A stretch of DNA of 43,494 nt, taken from positions 1 through 43,494 of the forward strand of contig JAHCJR010000023.1 of the NCBI GenBank assembly GCA_026126165.1. The letters run 5' to 3'. A program made the translations under genes and the position numbers. This DNA is from Alphaproteobacteria bacterium (GTDB lineage Bacteria; Pseudomonadota; Alphaproteobacteria; Ferrovibrionales; Ferrovibrionaceae). The notes beneath the pieces were generated by a model. That model ran no database searches and had not been told where the DNA came from. It saw only the letters and a program-made list of their open reading frames with translations. Within the stretch, counting starts at the first letter, position 1, and every line of letters starts with the position of its first letter. Positions 17,981 to 25,716 of the stretch are shown piece after piece.

Positions 17981-19432
17981 ATGCGCGTCTTCACCGCCAC
18001 GCTCGGCACCGAGACCAACACCTTCTCGCCGATCCCGACCGGCATGTCGGTGTTCAAGGACACCTTCTACGCCCCCGCCGGCCAGCACCCCGATCGGCCC
18101 ATGCTCTTTACCGGGCCGCTCTGGGCGGCCCGGCAGCGCGCGAAGGAACGCAACTGGGTGGTGATCGAGGGATTGTGCGCCTTCGCCCAGCCGGCCGGAC
18201 CGACCACGCGCAAGGTCTACGAGCAGCTCCGCGACCTGATTCTCGACGATCTGCGGGCGGCGATGCCGGTGGACATGGTGGTCCTCGGCATGCATGGCGC
18301 CATGGTCGCCGAGGGCTACGACGATTGCGAGGGCGACCTGCTGCGGCGGGTGCGCGAGATCGTCGGCCCGAAGGTTCCGGTCGGGGCCGAACTCGATCCG
18401 CACTGCCACCTGACACCGGCCATGCTCGAGCACGCCACGGCCATCGTCTGCTTCAAGGAATATCCTCATACGGACTTCGTCGAACGCGGCTTCGAGCTGG
18501 TGGATATCTGCGCCGCCGCCGCCTCGGGCGACCGCCAGCCGGTCATGGAGGCATTCGACTGCCAGATGATCGACATGTTCCACACGCCGGTCGAGCCGAT
18601 GCGCGGCTTCGTCGAGCGGATCAAGGCGCTGGAGGGCAAGGACGGGATCCTGTCGATCTCGGTCGCCCATGGCTTCCCCTGGGGCGACGTGCCCGATCTC
18701 GGCACGCGCCTGCTGGTGATCGGCGATGGCGACCGCGCCAGGGCGGCGCGGCTTGCCGAGGAACTCGGCCGCGAGCTGCAGGCGATGCGCGGGCATGCGG
18801 CCGCGCGCGGCGTCTCCCTCGGCGAGGGACTGGACCGGGCGCTCTCCAGCGCCGTGGCGCCGATCGTACTTGCCGACACCGCGGACAATGCCGGCGGCGG
18901 GGCGCCGAGCGACTCCACCTTCGTTCTGGCCGAACTTCTGCGCCGTCGCGTGCGCGGCGCCGCGCTCGCCCCGATGTGGGATCCGATAGCTGTGCGATTC
19001 TGCTTCGATGCCGGCGAGGGCGCGAAGCTGCGCCTGCGCATCGGCGGCAAGGTCGGTCCGACGTCGGGCGTGCCGCTCGATGTCGAGGCGGAGGTGCTGA
19101 AACTGGTGGAAGGCCATACCCAGAGTTTCGGCCAGGCCCGGCAGATGGTGGGCGACGCGGCCGCGATCCGCGTCGAGGGTATCGACATCGTGCTCAATTC
19201 CAGCCGCTGCCAGGCAACCGGGACCGATCTGTTCACCGGTCTCGGCATCACGCTCGAGGACAAGAAGCTGATCGTCGTGAAGTCGAGCCAGCATTTCTAC
19301 GCCGCCTTCGCGCCGATCGCGAAGGAGGTGATCTATCTAAATCCACCGGGAACCCTGACCTTGGACCTCAAGTCGTTCGAGTATCGCAAGGCCCGGCCGA
19401 CGATCTGGCCGCTCGGCGGCGAAGCGGACTGA
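17981..19432 (+). CDS. M81 family metallopeptidase (MlrC-like)
   Basis: The 483-residue product matches the MlrC family, named for the enzyme acting late in microcystin breakdown. Visible are the N-terminal GTETNTFSP, the LGMHGAMVAEGYDDCEGDLL block, the likely zinc ligands in ELDPHCHLT, and FKEYPHTDF with a further His. Most members are not microcystin enzymes and instead hydrolyse small linear peptides of unknown kind. The gene follows the M20 gene by 21 bases on the same strand, which supports a shared peptide-catabolic operon. The C-terminal domain ends in YRKARPTIWPLG, usual for the family. Confidence 0.88.
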   Translation: MRVFTATLGTETNTFSPIPTGMSVFKDTFYAPAGQHPDRPMLFTGPLWAARQRAKERNWVVIEGLCAFAQPAGPTTRKVYEQLRDLILDDLRAAMPVDMVVLGMHGAMVAEGYDDCEGDLLRRVREIVGPKVPVGAELDPHCHLTPAMLEHATAIVCFKEYPHTDFVERGFELVDICAAAASGDRQPVMEAFDCQMIDMFHTPVEPMRGFVERIKALEGKDGILSISVAHGFPWGDVPDLGTRLLVIGDGDRARAARLAEELGRELQAMRGHAAARGVSLGEGLDRALSSAVAPIVLADTADNAGGGAPSDSTFVLAELLRRRVRGAALAPMWDPIAVRFCFDAGEGAKLRLRIGGKVGPTSGVPLDVEAEVLKLVEGHTQSFGQARQMVGDAAAIRVEGIDIVLNSSRCQATGTDLFTGLGITLEDKKLIVVKSSQHFYAAFAPIAKEVIYLNPPGTLTLDLKSFEYRKARPTIWPLGGEAD

Positions 19433-19442
19433 GCCGCCTGCG

Positions 19443-21101
19443 ATGAGATCGGCAGAGCCCGCCTTCACCGCGGCCTGGGAAGCCCTCGCGCGGCATCGTC
19501 AGGAATTGGCCGGCACCCATCTCCGCGACCTTTTCGCAAGCGATCCGGCGCGGGCGCGGCGCTATACGCTCGAACTCGACGGACTGGCGCTCGACTATTC
19601 GCGCAATCCGGTGACCGATCGCACCCTCTCGCTGCTTCTCGCTCTCGCGGAAGCGGCCGGGGTTGCGGACTGGACCGAACGCATGTTCCGCGGCGAGCGC
19701 ATCAACGCCACCGAGAACCGCGCCGTTCTTCATACGGCGCTGCGCGCGCCGCGAGACCGGCCCCTTCTGCTGGGCGGCATCGACGTGATGGCCGAGGTGC
19801 ATGCGACACTGGACCGCTTCCTCGCCTTCGCCGAACAGGTGCGCGGCGGCACATGGACAGGTGCGACGGGGCGGCGCATCGCGCGGGTCGTCAATATCGG
19901 CATCGGCGGCTCCGATCTCGGGCCGGCGATGGCCTGCGATGCGCTCTCGCCATACCGGCACAAGGGGATCGACTTTGCCTTCGTCGCGAATGTCGATGGC
20001 ACCGCCATCACCCGGGCGCTGGCGGAAAGCGATCCGGAAAGCACGCTCTTCATCATCGCTTCCAAGACTTTTACCACGCAGGAGACCATGACCAACGCCG
20101 CGACGGCACGCGCCTGGCTGGTGGAAAGGCTGGGCGAGGCGGCGATACCGCATCACTTCGTCGCCGTCTCGACGAACCGCGTGGAAGTCGAGCGGTTCGG
20201 CATCGATCCGGCCAACATGTTTGGCTTCTGGGATTGGGTTGGCGGTCGCTATTCGCTCTGGTCGGCCATCGGCCTGCCCATCGCCATCGCCATCGGCGCC
20301 GAAAGGTTTCGCGAATTTCTCGCCGGCGCTGCCGCGATGGACCGGCATTTCCGGGAGGCGCCGCCCGAAACCAACATACCAGTCCTCCTCGCCCTCCTTG
20401 GCGTCTGGCAAATCAATTTCCTGGGCCGCCATACACAGGCCATTCTCCCCTACGATCAGTCGCTCGCCCGTTTCCCCGCATATCTTCAGCAACTCGAGAT
20501 GGAGAGCAACGGCAAGCGCGTCTCGCGTCGCGGAGAGATCGTGCCGCACGCCACCGGCGCGGTCGTCTGGGGCGAGCCCGGCACCAACGGGCAGCACGCC
20601 TTCTATCAGCTCCTCCATCAGGGAACCACCATCGTGCCGGCGGACTTCCTGGCGCCCGCCCGCGCGCAGCACGGGCTCGACCATCATCACCGCATCCTGC
20701 TCGCCAATCTTCTCGCGCAGGCGCAGGCGCTGATGCAGGGACGGACCGAGGAAGAGGCGCGCGCCGAACTCGTGGCGCAGGGCCTGGCCGGCGAGGCACT
20801 GGAGAAGCTGCTCCCGCACAAGGTCTTTCCTGGCGACCGGCCGAGCAACACGATTCTGTTCGAGACGCTGGACCCGCGCCGGCTCGGCATGCTGATCGCT
20901 CTCTACGAACACAAGGTGTTCGTGCAGGGCATCGTCTGGAACATCCATTCCTTCGACCAGTGGGGCGTCGAACTGGGCAAGCAGCTCGCCGGCGGCCTGC
21001 TTCCGGCCCTCGAAGGACGGCCGCCAGCCGTCCAGCCGGACGCCGCGAGCCGCGAGCAGATCGAACGCCTGCGCCGCTGGCGCGGTCAGGGCGCGGTGTA
21101 G
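19443..21101 (+). CDS. pgi: Glucose-6-phosphate isomerase
   Basis: The 552-residue enzyme interconverts glucose 6-phosphate and fructose 6-phosphate in the cytoplasm. Diagnostic segments are IGIGGSDLGPAMACDAL, SKTFTTQETMTNA, the long ESNGKRVSRRGEIVPHATGAVVWGEPGTNGQHAF block split around the catalytic Glu, LHQGT, and the final SFDQWGVELGKQLA. The ATG at 19443 lies 10 bases after the MlrC-like gene, so it is probably cotranscribed with it. Its 3' end overlaps the convergent aldehyde dehydrogenase gene by 16 bases. Confidence 0.96.
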   Translation: MRSAEPAFTAAWEALARHRQELAGTHLRDLFASDPARARRYTLELDGLALDYSRNPVTDRTLSLLLALAEAAGVADWTERMFRGERINATENRAVLHTALRAPRDRPLLLGGIDVMAEVHATLDRFLAFAEQVRGGTWTGATGRRIARVVNIGIGGSDLGPAMACDALSPYRHKGIDFAFVANVDGTAITRALAESDPESTLFIIASKTFTTQETMTNAATARAWLVERLGEAAIPHHFVAVSTNRVEVERFGIDPANMFGFWDWVGGRYSLWSAIGLPIAIAIGAERFREFLAGAAAMDRHFREAPPETNIPVLLALLGVWQINFLGRHTQAILPYDQSLARFPAYLQQLEMESNGKRVSRRGEIVPHATGAVVWGEPGTNGQHAFYQLLHQGTTIVPADFLAPARAQHGLDHHHRILLANLLAQAQALMQGRTEEEARAELVAQGLAGEALEKLLPHKVFPGDRPSNTILFETLDPRRLGMLIALYEHKVFVQGIVWNIHSFDQWGVELGKQLAGGLLPALEGRPPAVQPDAASREQIERLRRWRGQGAV

Positions 21102-22522
21102 GACGTCTTGACGGTGGTATAGAATTCCACGGCGTATCGGCCCTGCTCGCGCGGGCCGTAGCTCGACCCCTTCCTGCCGCCGAAAGGCACATGGTAGTCC
21201 ACGCCCGCGGTCGGCAGGTTGACCATGGTCATGCCCGCCTCCGCGTGGCGCTTGAAATGGGAAGCATGCTTCAGCGAAGTGGTGCAGATGCCGGCCGAGA
21301 GGCCGAAATCGGTATCGTTGGCGATGGCCAAAGCTTCCTCGTAGTCGCGCGCCGCGATGACGCTCGCCACCGGCCCGAATATTTCCTCGCGATTGACCCG
21401 CATCCGGTTCTCCGTCGCCGTCAGCAGCGCCGGCGCCATGTAGAAGCCGTTCTTCGCGCGGTTGAGGCGCTGGCCGCCGTAGGCGAGTTTCGCCCCTTCC
21501 TTGACGCCGATATCGACATAGTCCAGGTCCTTCTCGAGCTGGCCCTGATCGACCACAGGGCCGATATCGGTGCCTGCCGCGAGCGCATCGTCGACCTTCA
21601 GGGACTTGAGCTTCTCGACCATCGCATCGACGAAGCGGTCATGGATGCCTTTGGTGACGATGAGCCGGCTCGACGCGGTGCAACGCTGGCCGGTCGAGTA
21701 GTAGGCGCCCTGCACGGCGCAGTTGACCGCCACGTCGAGCGCCGCATCGTCGAGCACGATCAGCGGATTCTTGCCGCCCATCTCGAGCTGAACCTTCGCC
21801 ATGCGCGCCACGGCATGTTGCGCGACGCGGCGCCCGGTCTCGACCGATCCGGTGAAGCTGATGCCGGTCACCTTCGGATTGTCGAGCAGCGCCTGGCCGA
21901 TCACCGAGCCGCGGCCCATCACCAGATTGAAGACGCCCTCCGGCAGCCCGGCTCTCTGGATGATCTCGGCGAGCGCCCAGGCCGAACCCGGCACCAGATC
22001 CGCCGGCTTGAAGACAACGCAGTTGCCATAGGCAAGCGCCGGCGCGATCTTCCAGGCGGGAATGGCGATCGGGAAGTTCCACGGCGTGATGATGCCGATC
22101 ACGCCAAGCGGCTCGCGCGTGATCTCGACCTCGACGCCCGGCCGGACCGAGGCGAGCTTCTCGCCCTGCACGCGCACCACCTCGGCGGCGAAGAAACGGA
22201 AGATCTGGCCGGCGCGCGTCGCCTCGCCGATGCCCTCGGGCAGCGTCTTGCCCTCCTCACGCGAGAGCAACCGGCCAAGCTCGTCCTTGCGCGCCAGAAT
22301 CTCCGTGCCGATGCGATCGAGCATGTCGGCGCGTGCCTGGATCGATCCGGTGGACCAGGCGGGGAAGGCGCGCCGTGCCGCCTCGACCGCATCCGCCGCC
22401 TGCTGCGCGGAAGCCTGCGCATAGATACCGACCAGGTCCGCCGTATCGGAAGGATTGACGTTGCGCGTCTCTCCCTGTCCCTCGACCCAGGCGCCCGCGA
22501 TCAGATTCTTGTGCAACGACAT
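21086..22522 (-). CDS. Aldehyde dehydrogenase, probably 2,5-dioxovalerate (alpha-ketoglutaric semialdehyde) type
   Basis: A 478-residue NAD(P)-dependent aldehyde dehydrogenase. The catalytic Glu is in LEMGGKNPLIVLDDA and the catalytic Cys in STGQRCTASSRLIV; the cofactor strand contains GIITPWNFPIAIPAWKIAPALAYGN. The C-terminal DYHVPFGGRKGSSYGPREQG is typical of the alpha-ketoglutaric semialdehyde group that feeds sugar-acid or proline breakdown into 2-oxoglutarate, but no pathway partners are adjacent. The ATG at 22522 is preceded by AGGAGA seven bases upstream, which favours it over an ATG at 22528 directly next to that site. It follows the CobS-like gene by 31 bases. Confidence 0.88.
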   Translation of the reverse strand: MSLHKNLIAGAWVEGQGETRNVNPSDTADLVGIYAQASAQQAADAVEAARRAFPAWSTGSIQARADMLDRIGTEILARKDELGRLLSREEGKTLPEGIGEATRAGQIFRFFAAEVVRVQGEKLASVRPGVEVEITREPLGVIGIITPWNFPIAIPAWKIAPALAYGNCVVFKPADLVPGSAWALAEIIQRAGLPEGVFNLVMGRGSVIGQALLDNPKVTGISFTGSVETGRRVAQHAVARMAKVQLEMGGKNPLIVLDDAALDVAVNCAVQGAYYSTGQRCTASSRLIVTKGIHDRFVDAMVEKLKSLKVDDALAAGTDIGPVVDQGQLEKDLDYVDIGVKEGAKLAYGGQRLNRAKNGFYMAPALLTATENRMRVNREEIFGPVASVIAARDYEEALAIANDTDFGLSAGICTTSLKHASHFKRHAEAGMTMVNLPTAGVDYHVPFGGRKGSSYGPREQGRYAVEFYTTVKTSYTAP

Positions 22523-22553
22523 CCGCATTCTCCTGCCTGTTTCCTCTGGTGGA

Positions 22554-23336
22554 TTACTCGACGGCTCCGACCACTGCGATGGCGGCAAGCAGCGCGGCGA
22601 TCTCCGCCGAAACCTGCACCGCGCCCAGCACCTCGTCGGTGCGCCCGTTCAGCCGCGCCTGCGCCAGCGCCAGTACGGCGAGGCTCGCCGCGATCGCGGC
22701 GAGACAGGCCGCCAGCGCCGTGCCGAAGCCAAGCGCGAGAACCGCGACGATGGCGCCGATGAGCAGCGCCCAGGCCAGCTCGACCGGATCGGGGCGATCC
22801 CGCTCCGCCTCGCCCGCGCCACTTTCGCCCGGCCTGGTCGCTGCATCGAAGCCGATCGCGGAAGGCAGCATGTAAGTGGCGAAAGCCACCATGGCGAGGC
22901 CAAGCGTGGTGGCCGCGATCAGTCCGTTGAACACCTGCATCGGCGCGCCCAGCGCGGTGAGCGCCGCGGCGCGCAGCAGGAACATCGCCACCAGCGCGAT
23001 CACCGCCGGCGCGCCCAGCGTTTCGCCGCGCAGCCGCAGCAGCCGCGCCTCGGGCCCCGGGCCGGGCAGGGCCTCGACGAAACGGCAGAGACCGTGTTCG
23101 GGCCGCCCGGCATGCAGTCCGGTCAGGGCAATCGCCGCGATCAGCGCCGAAAGAAAGGAGTTCAGCCCGAAATAGAAACTGAGGGCGAAAACAAGTGCGA
23201 CGAGAAAGCCGACAATCAGTCCCACCAGGGGCAGCACCGTCGTCGCCTCGACGATGCCCCCGGCGGGCACGCGGCTGCGGACCGGAAGGCAGGTGAGCCG
23301 CCCAAGGGCATACCTGAACTGTTCGACGATCGACAT
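22554..23336 (-). CDS. CobS-like integral membrane protein lacking the acidic motif
   Basis: The 260-residue polytopic protein has the frame of adenosylcobinamide-GDP ribazoletransferase (CobS): the N-terminal RYALGRLTCLPV, a hydrophobic GLIVGFLVALVFAL, and the C-terminal LNGRTDEVLGAVQVSAEIAALL that matches the family's GGxTGDVLGA region. Where CobS has its conserved acidic DGLADxxDG block, this sequence reads TGLHAGRPEHGLCRFVEAL, so the residues expected to bind Mg and cobinamide-GDP are gone. It is therefore either a pseudo-enzyme or a divergent relative with another substrate. It stands divergent to the cobalt transporter genes cbtBA (inference of a cobalt link). The ATG at 23336 was chosen at the start of the homology. 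Confidence 0.65.
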   Translation of the reverse strand: MSIVEQFRYALGRLTCLPVRSRVPAGGIVEATTVLPLVGLIVGFLVALVFALSFYFGLNSFLSALIAAIALTGLHAGRPEHGLCRFVEALPGPGPEARLLRLRGETLGAPAVIALVAMFLLRAAALTALGAPMQVFNGLIAATTLGLAMVAFATYMLPSAIGFDAATRPGESGAGEAERDRPDPVELAWALLIGAIVAVLALGFGTALAACLAAIAASLAVLALAQARLNGRTDEVLGAVQVSAEIAALLAAIAVVGAVE

Positions 23337-23519
23337 GCGTGCCCTCGGCCCCTCCTTGCCCGCGGCATCCATATTAAGGCGGACGAGGGACGGGCGCGAG
23401 CCTCACATGTCGTTCATCACACCGCCGGACGCATTGCCTTGGGGCAGCGACATGACGGATAATCGGCGCCGGAACCAGACCGCCCGGAAGTGGTCCGGAA
23501 GCAAGGGAGCCGTCCCGGC

Positions 23520-23714
23520 ATGACCAGCACCAGCCTGACCCGTCCCGTCCCGCCCACCACCCTGCCGGAGCAGCGGGCTGCGATGGTGCGCGCAGCCCTT
23601 CTGACCGGCGCGCTCGGCCTCCTGCTCGTCTGGGGCGTCGGTTTCGCCGGACCGGACGCGCTGCATGCGGCGGCACACGATTCTCGTCACGCCCTGACCT
23701 TCCCGTGCCATTGA
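23520..23714 (+). CDS. cbtB: CbtB family cobalt transporter subunit
   Basis: The 64-residue product has one membrane helix (about residues 23-43) followed by a His-rich tail with His49, His53, His57 and a terminal FPCH (Cys63, His64), the hallmark of CbtB. CbtB is thought to pass cobalt to the channel subunit CbtA, whose gene starts 10 bases downstream. The ATG at 23520 is preceded by AAGGGAG. The 183-base gap upstream was searched for a cobalamin riboswitch without success. Confidence 0.85.
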   Translation: MTSTSLTRPVPPTTLPEQRAAMVRAALLTGALGLLLVWGVGFAGPDALHAAAHDSRHALTFPCH

Positions 23715-23724
23715 AGCCAGGCAG

Positions 23725-24387
23725 ATGATGGTGCGCCTGCCGGTCCGCTTCCTGCTGGCCGCGCTGCTTGCCGGGATACTTTCCGCCCTGGCGTTGACCG
23801 GCCTGCAGGCCGCGCGCCAGCTCCCCCTCATCATCGAGGCCGAGCGGCACGAACAGGGCGGCGCAACCCCGCTCGCACCGCCCGAACGACCGGGCCTGCC
23901 GCGCATGGCAACCGGCCTGCTCGCCAATCTGCTGGCGGGCATCGGCTATGCCCTGCTGCTGCTCGCCGGCTACGGCCTCATGGGTCTCGCCAGCCCGCGC
24001 GGCCTCGCCTGGGGCCTTGGCGGCTACGCTGCCTTCGTGCTGGCGCCCTCCCTCGGCTTGCCGCCGGAACTCCCCGGGGCGGTCGTGCCCGATCTGGCAC
24101 TCCGTCAGCTCTGGTGGATCGCCACCGCCGCCGCGACCGCCGGCGGCCTGCTCGCCATCGCCTTCGCGCGGCGGCGCGCCTGGAAGGTGGCCGGTGCCAC
24201 CCTGCTTGCGCTGCCCCATCTCTGGCGGCTGCCCTGGCCCGAGGGCAGCGGCAGCGCGCCGCCGGAACTGGCGGCGGAATTCGCCGTCGCGACCCTCACG
24301 GTCAATCTGGTCTTCTGGGTCCTGCTTGGCCTGCTCTCGGCGCTGGCCTTCGAACGGCTGGTCTCGCGGCCTCACGCCGCGGCATAG
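23725..24387 (+). CDS. cbtA: CbtA family cobalt transporter
   Basis: A 220-residue protein with five or six membrane segments: an N-terminal LLAALLAGILSALALTGLQ helix, a periplasmic loop with EAERHEQGG, and the paired helices LLANLLAGIGYALLLLAGYGLMGL and LAWGLGGYAAFVLAP that characterise CbtA, then AEFAVATLTVNLVFWVLLGLLSAL. It forms the membrane part of the B12-related cobalt uptake pair with CbtB. Its last 16 bases overlap the convergent phage lysozyme gene, so a phage-derived cluster abuts the end of this chromosomal gene directly. Confidence 0.85.
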   Translation: MMVRLPVRFLLAALLAGILSALALTGLQAARQLPLIIEAERHEQGGATPLAPPERPGLPRMATGLLANLLAGIGYALLLLAGYGLMGLASPRGLAWGLGGYAAFVLAPSLGLPPELPGAVVPDLALRQLWWIATAAATAGGLLAIAFARRRAWKVAGATLLALPHLWRLPWPEGSGSAPPELAAEFAVATLTVNLVFWVLLGLLSALAFERLVSRPHAAA

Positions 24388-24824
24388 ACCTCGCCCTCCT
24401 CGCGCCGGCGGCGGACGAGACCGGCGAGGCGCACGCCGCCCGCATGCACCCAGCGCATCAGTTCGGCCGGCACCTCGCCGTGGCGCCCTTCGATCACCAT
24501 CCGCCGCAGTGCCGATGCCTGAAGATTTCCCGCACCGAGGTTGAAGGCGAAGTCGATCAGCGCCGCGCGCTGCCCGTCTGCGAGCGGCACCGGGCAGAGC
24601 CGCGCCAGCGCCCGCGCCGCGAGGGCAAGATCCTCGGCGAGCCAGGCATCCGCGGTCGCCTCGTCGATTGGCGGGAAGCGGGCAAGATCGCCGAATCGCT
24701 CGCGCGCCAGCAGCCGCCCGTACCCTTGAGTCGGGAAGCCGGCCGCGTCGTGATAGGCAACGAGGCGCAGTCCTTCGAAACGTTGCGCCAGTGCCTTCGC
24801 CATGTCGAGCGCCGCCACGCTCAC
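24372..24824 (-). CDS. Phage-type lysozyme (GH24 endolysin)
   Basis: The 150-residue endolysin of the T4-lysozyme group (muramidase) has its catalytic triad spaced E-8-D-5-T: Glu17, Asp26 and Thr32 in FEGLRLVAYHDAAGFPTQGYG, written here in order without the flanks. The C-terminal region has AALIDFAFNLGAGNLQASALRR, usual for the family. The chosen GTG start (24824) overlaps the stop of the upstream membrane-protein gene as GTGA; an ATG at 24803 is also possible. There is no signal or SAR helix, so it would depend on a holin. It is the last gene of the structural operon. Confidence 0.9.
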   Translation of the reverse strand: MSVAALDMAKALAQRFEGLRLVAYHDAAGFPTQGYGRLLARERFGDLARFPPIDEATADAWLAEDLALAARALARLCPVPLADGQRAALIDFAFNLGAGNLQASALRRMVIEGRHGEVPAELMRWVHAGGVRLAGLVRRRREEGEVYAAA

Positions 24825-25375
24825 CGCGCGCGCTCCATCGAGGAGGCGGAGCCGCCGAAGGCCTGCTTGGCGGCCCGGTGCCCGAACCAGTAGGAAAGGC
24901 ACAGGGTGAGCACCGCCAGATCCTCCTCGCGCCAGATGCGCAGCAGCGCCTCCGCCACGCCCATGTCCGAGGAAAGCTGGAAAAACATCCGGTACTGCGC
25001 CCACTTGACCGCCGCATAGAGACCGAAGGCGGCGTAGGTCACCGCCGGGCGCACCAGTCCCGCCAGCAGATCGAGCAGGGCGAAGAGATAGAAGGCCGGC
25101 AGGAGCGGCGCCGGACCGAAACCCGCCCTCGCCCCGGCATCGAGGAGCTGCACGCCGAAGGAGACGGGCGGCAGGCGCAACGTAGCGGCCTCCGCCGCAT
25201 CGGCGCGCGCGCCGATTTCTTCCATGCGCCAGAGGTGTTCGCGCCCGGCGGCATCGAGGCGGAGCTTCAGCATCTCCGCTTCGTGGCGCAGTTCCTGACG
25301 CCGCTGCCATTGCCGGATCAGCTCCGGCAGGAGCGGCGCGAGAAAGCCGAATACCGCGGTCAGCAGGGCCAGCAT
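24821..25375 (-). CDS. Phage membrane protein, probable holin-like
   Basis: A 184-residue protein with an N-terminal helix (LALLTAVFGFLAPLLPELI), a charged coiled-coil stretch (about residues 22-70) and further hydrophobic segments (LPAFYLFALLDLLAGLV, VTYAAFGLYAAVKW, LAVLTLCLSYWFG). Proteins of this kind sit in the lysis cassette of several alphaproteobacterial phages. Its position immediately before the lysozyme gene, with overlapping codons, supports a holin or holin-accessory role. No homologous family can be named from sequence alone. Confidence 0.55.
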   Translation of the reverse strand: MLALLTAVFGFLAPLLPELIRQWQRRQELRHEAEMLKLRLDAAGREHLWRMEEIGARADAAEAATLRLPPVSFGVQLLDAGARAGFGPAPLLPAFYLFALLDLLAGLVRPAVTYAAFGLYAAVKWAQYRMFFQLSSDMGVAEALLRIWREEDLAVLTLCLSYWFGHRAAKQAFGGSASSMERAR

Positions 25376-25394
25376 GATGGATGTCTCCTCAACG

Positions 25395-25694
25395 TCATTC
25401 CGCGGCCTGCCGCAAGGCGAGCCGGTCGATCTTCTGCTCGAGGCGCACCAGCGTGTCGGCGATGGTGGCCTCCAGCCGGTTCAGTCTTTCGTTGGTGACG
25501 TAGCTCTCTGCGACCCGCACGCGGAACTCCGCGTGCGAGGTCTTGATCTCGGTCAGCCCGGACCACAGGCGATGCAGGTCCGCCCGCAGCGCCTGCACCT
25601 CCTGTTCGCGCCGGCCTGCCTCCACGCCGAGCCGGATGAAGGTGGCGACCAGTCCGGTCAGCGCCAGCGCGGTGGCGATCCAGTTCTCCCACAT
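25395..25694 (-). CDS. Small phage protein with one membrane helix and a coiled coil
   Basis: The 99-residue product has one N-terminal membrane segment (NWIATALALTGLVATFIRLGV) followed by a long helical coiled-coil region with repeated hydrophobic heptads (REQEVQALRADLHRL, RLNRLEATIADTLVRLEQKI). Such proteins are common before holin and lysin genes and resemble small spanin-like or lysis-accessory proteins. The ATG at 25694 has GGAG at a good distance. The function is not established. Confidence 0.55.
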   Translation of the reverse strand: MWENWIATALALTGLVATFIRLGVEAGRREQEVQALRADLHRLWSGLTEIKTSHAEFRVRVAESYVTNERLNRLEATIADTLVRLEQKIDRLALRQAAE

Positions 25695-25716
25695 GATGCC
25701 GCTCCACGATCTGAGT

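Noticed and set aside
16577..19294. Long open frame on the minus strand opposite the M20 and M81 genes
   Set aside because: It is antisense to two clear enzyme genes and has the His/Arg/Asp-rich composition typical of the complementary frame in GC-rich DNA. The same applies to 19853-22762 (+), 4751-6925 (+), 9403-11715 (-) and 35603-37201 (+).
23337..23519. Cobalamin riboswitch upstream of cbtB
   Set aside because: A GGAACCAGACCGCC stretch vaguely resembles the B12 box, but the other conserved blocks of the riboswitch are absent and the gap is too short.
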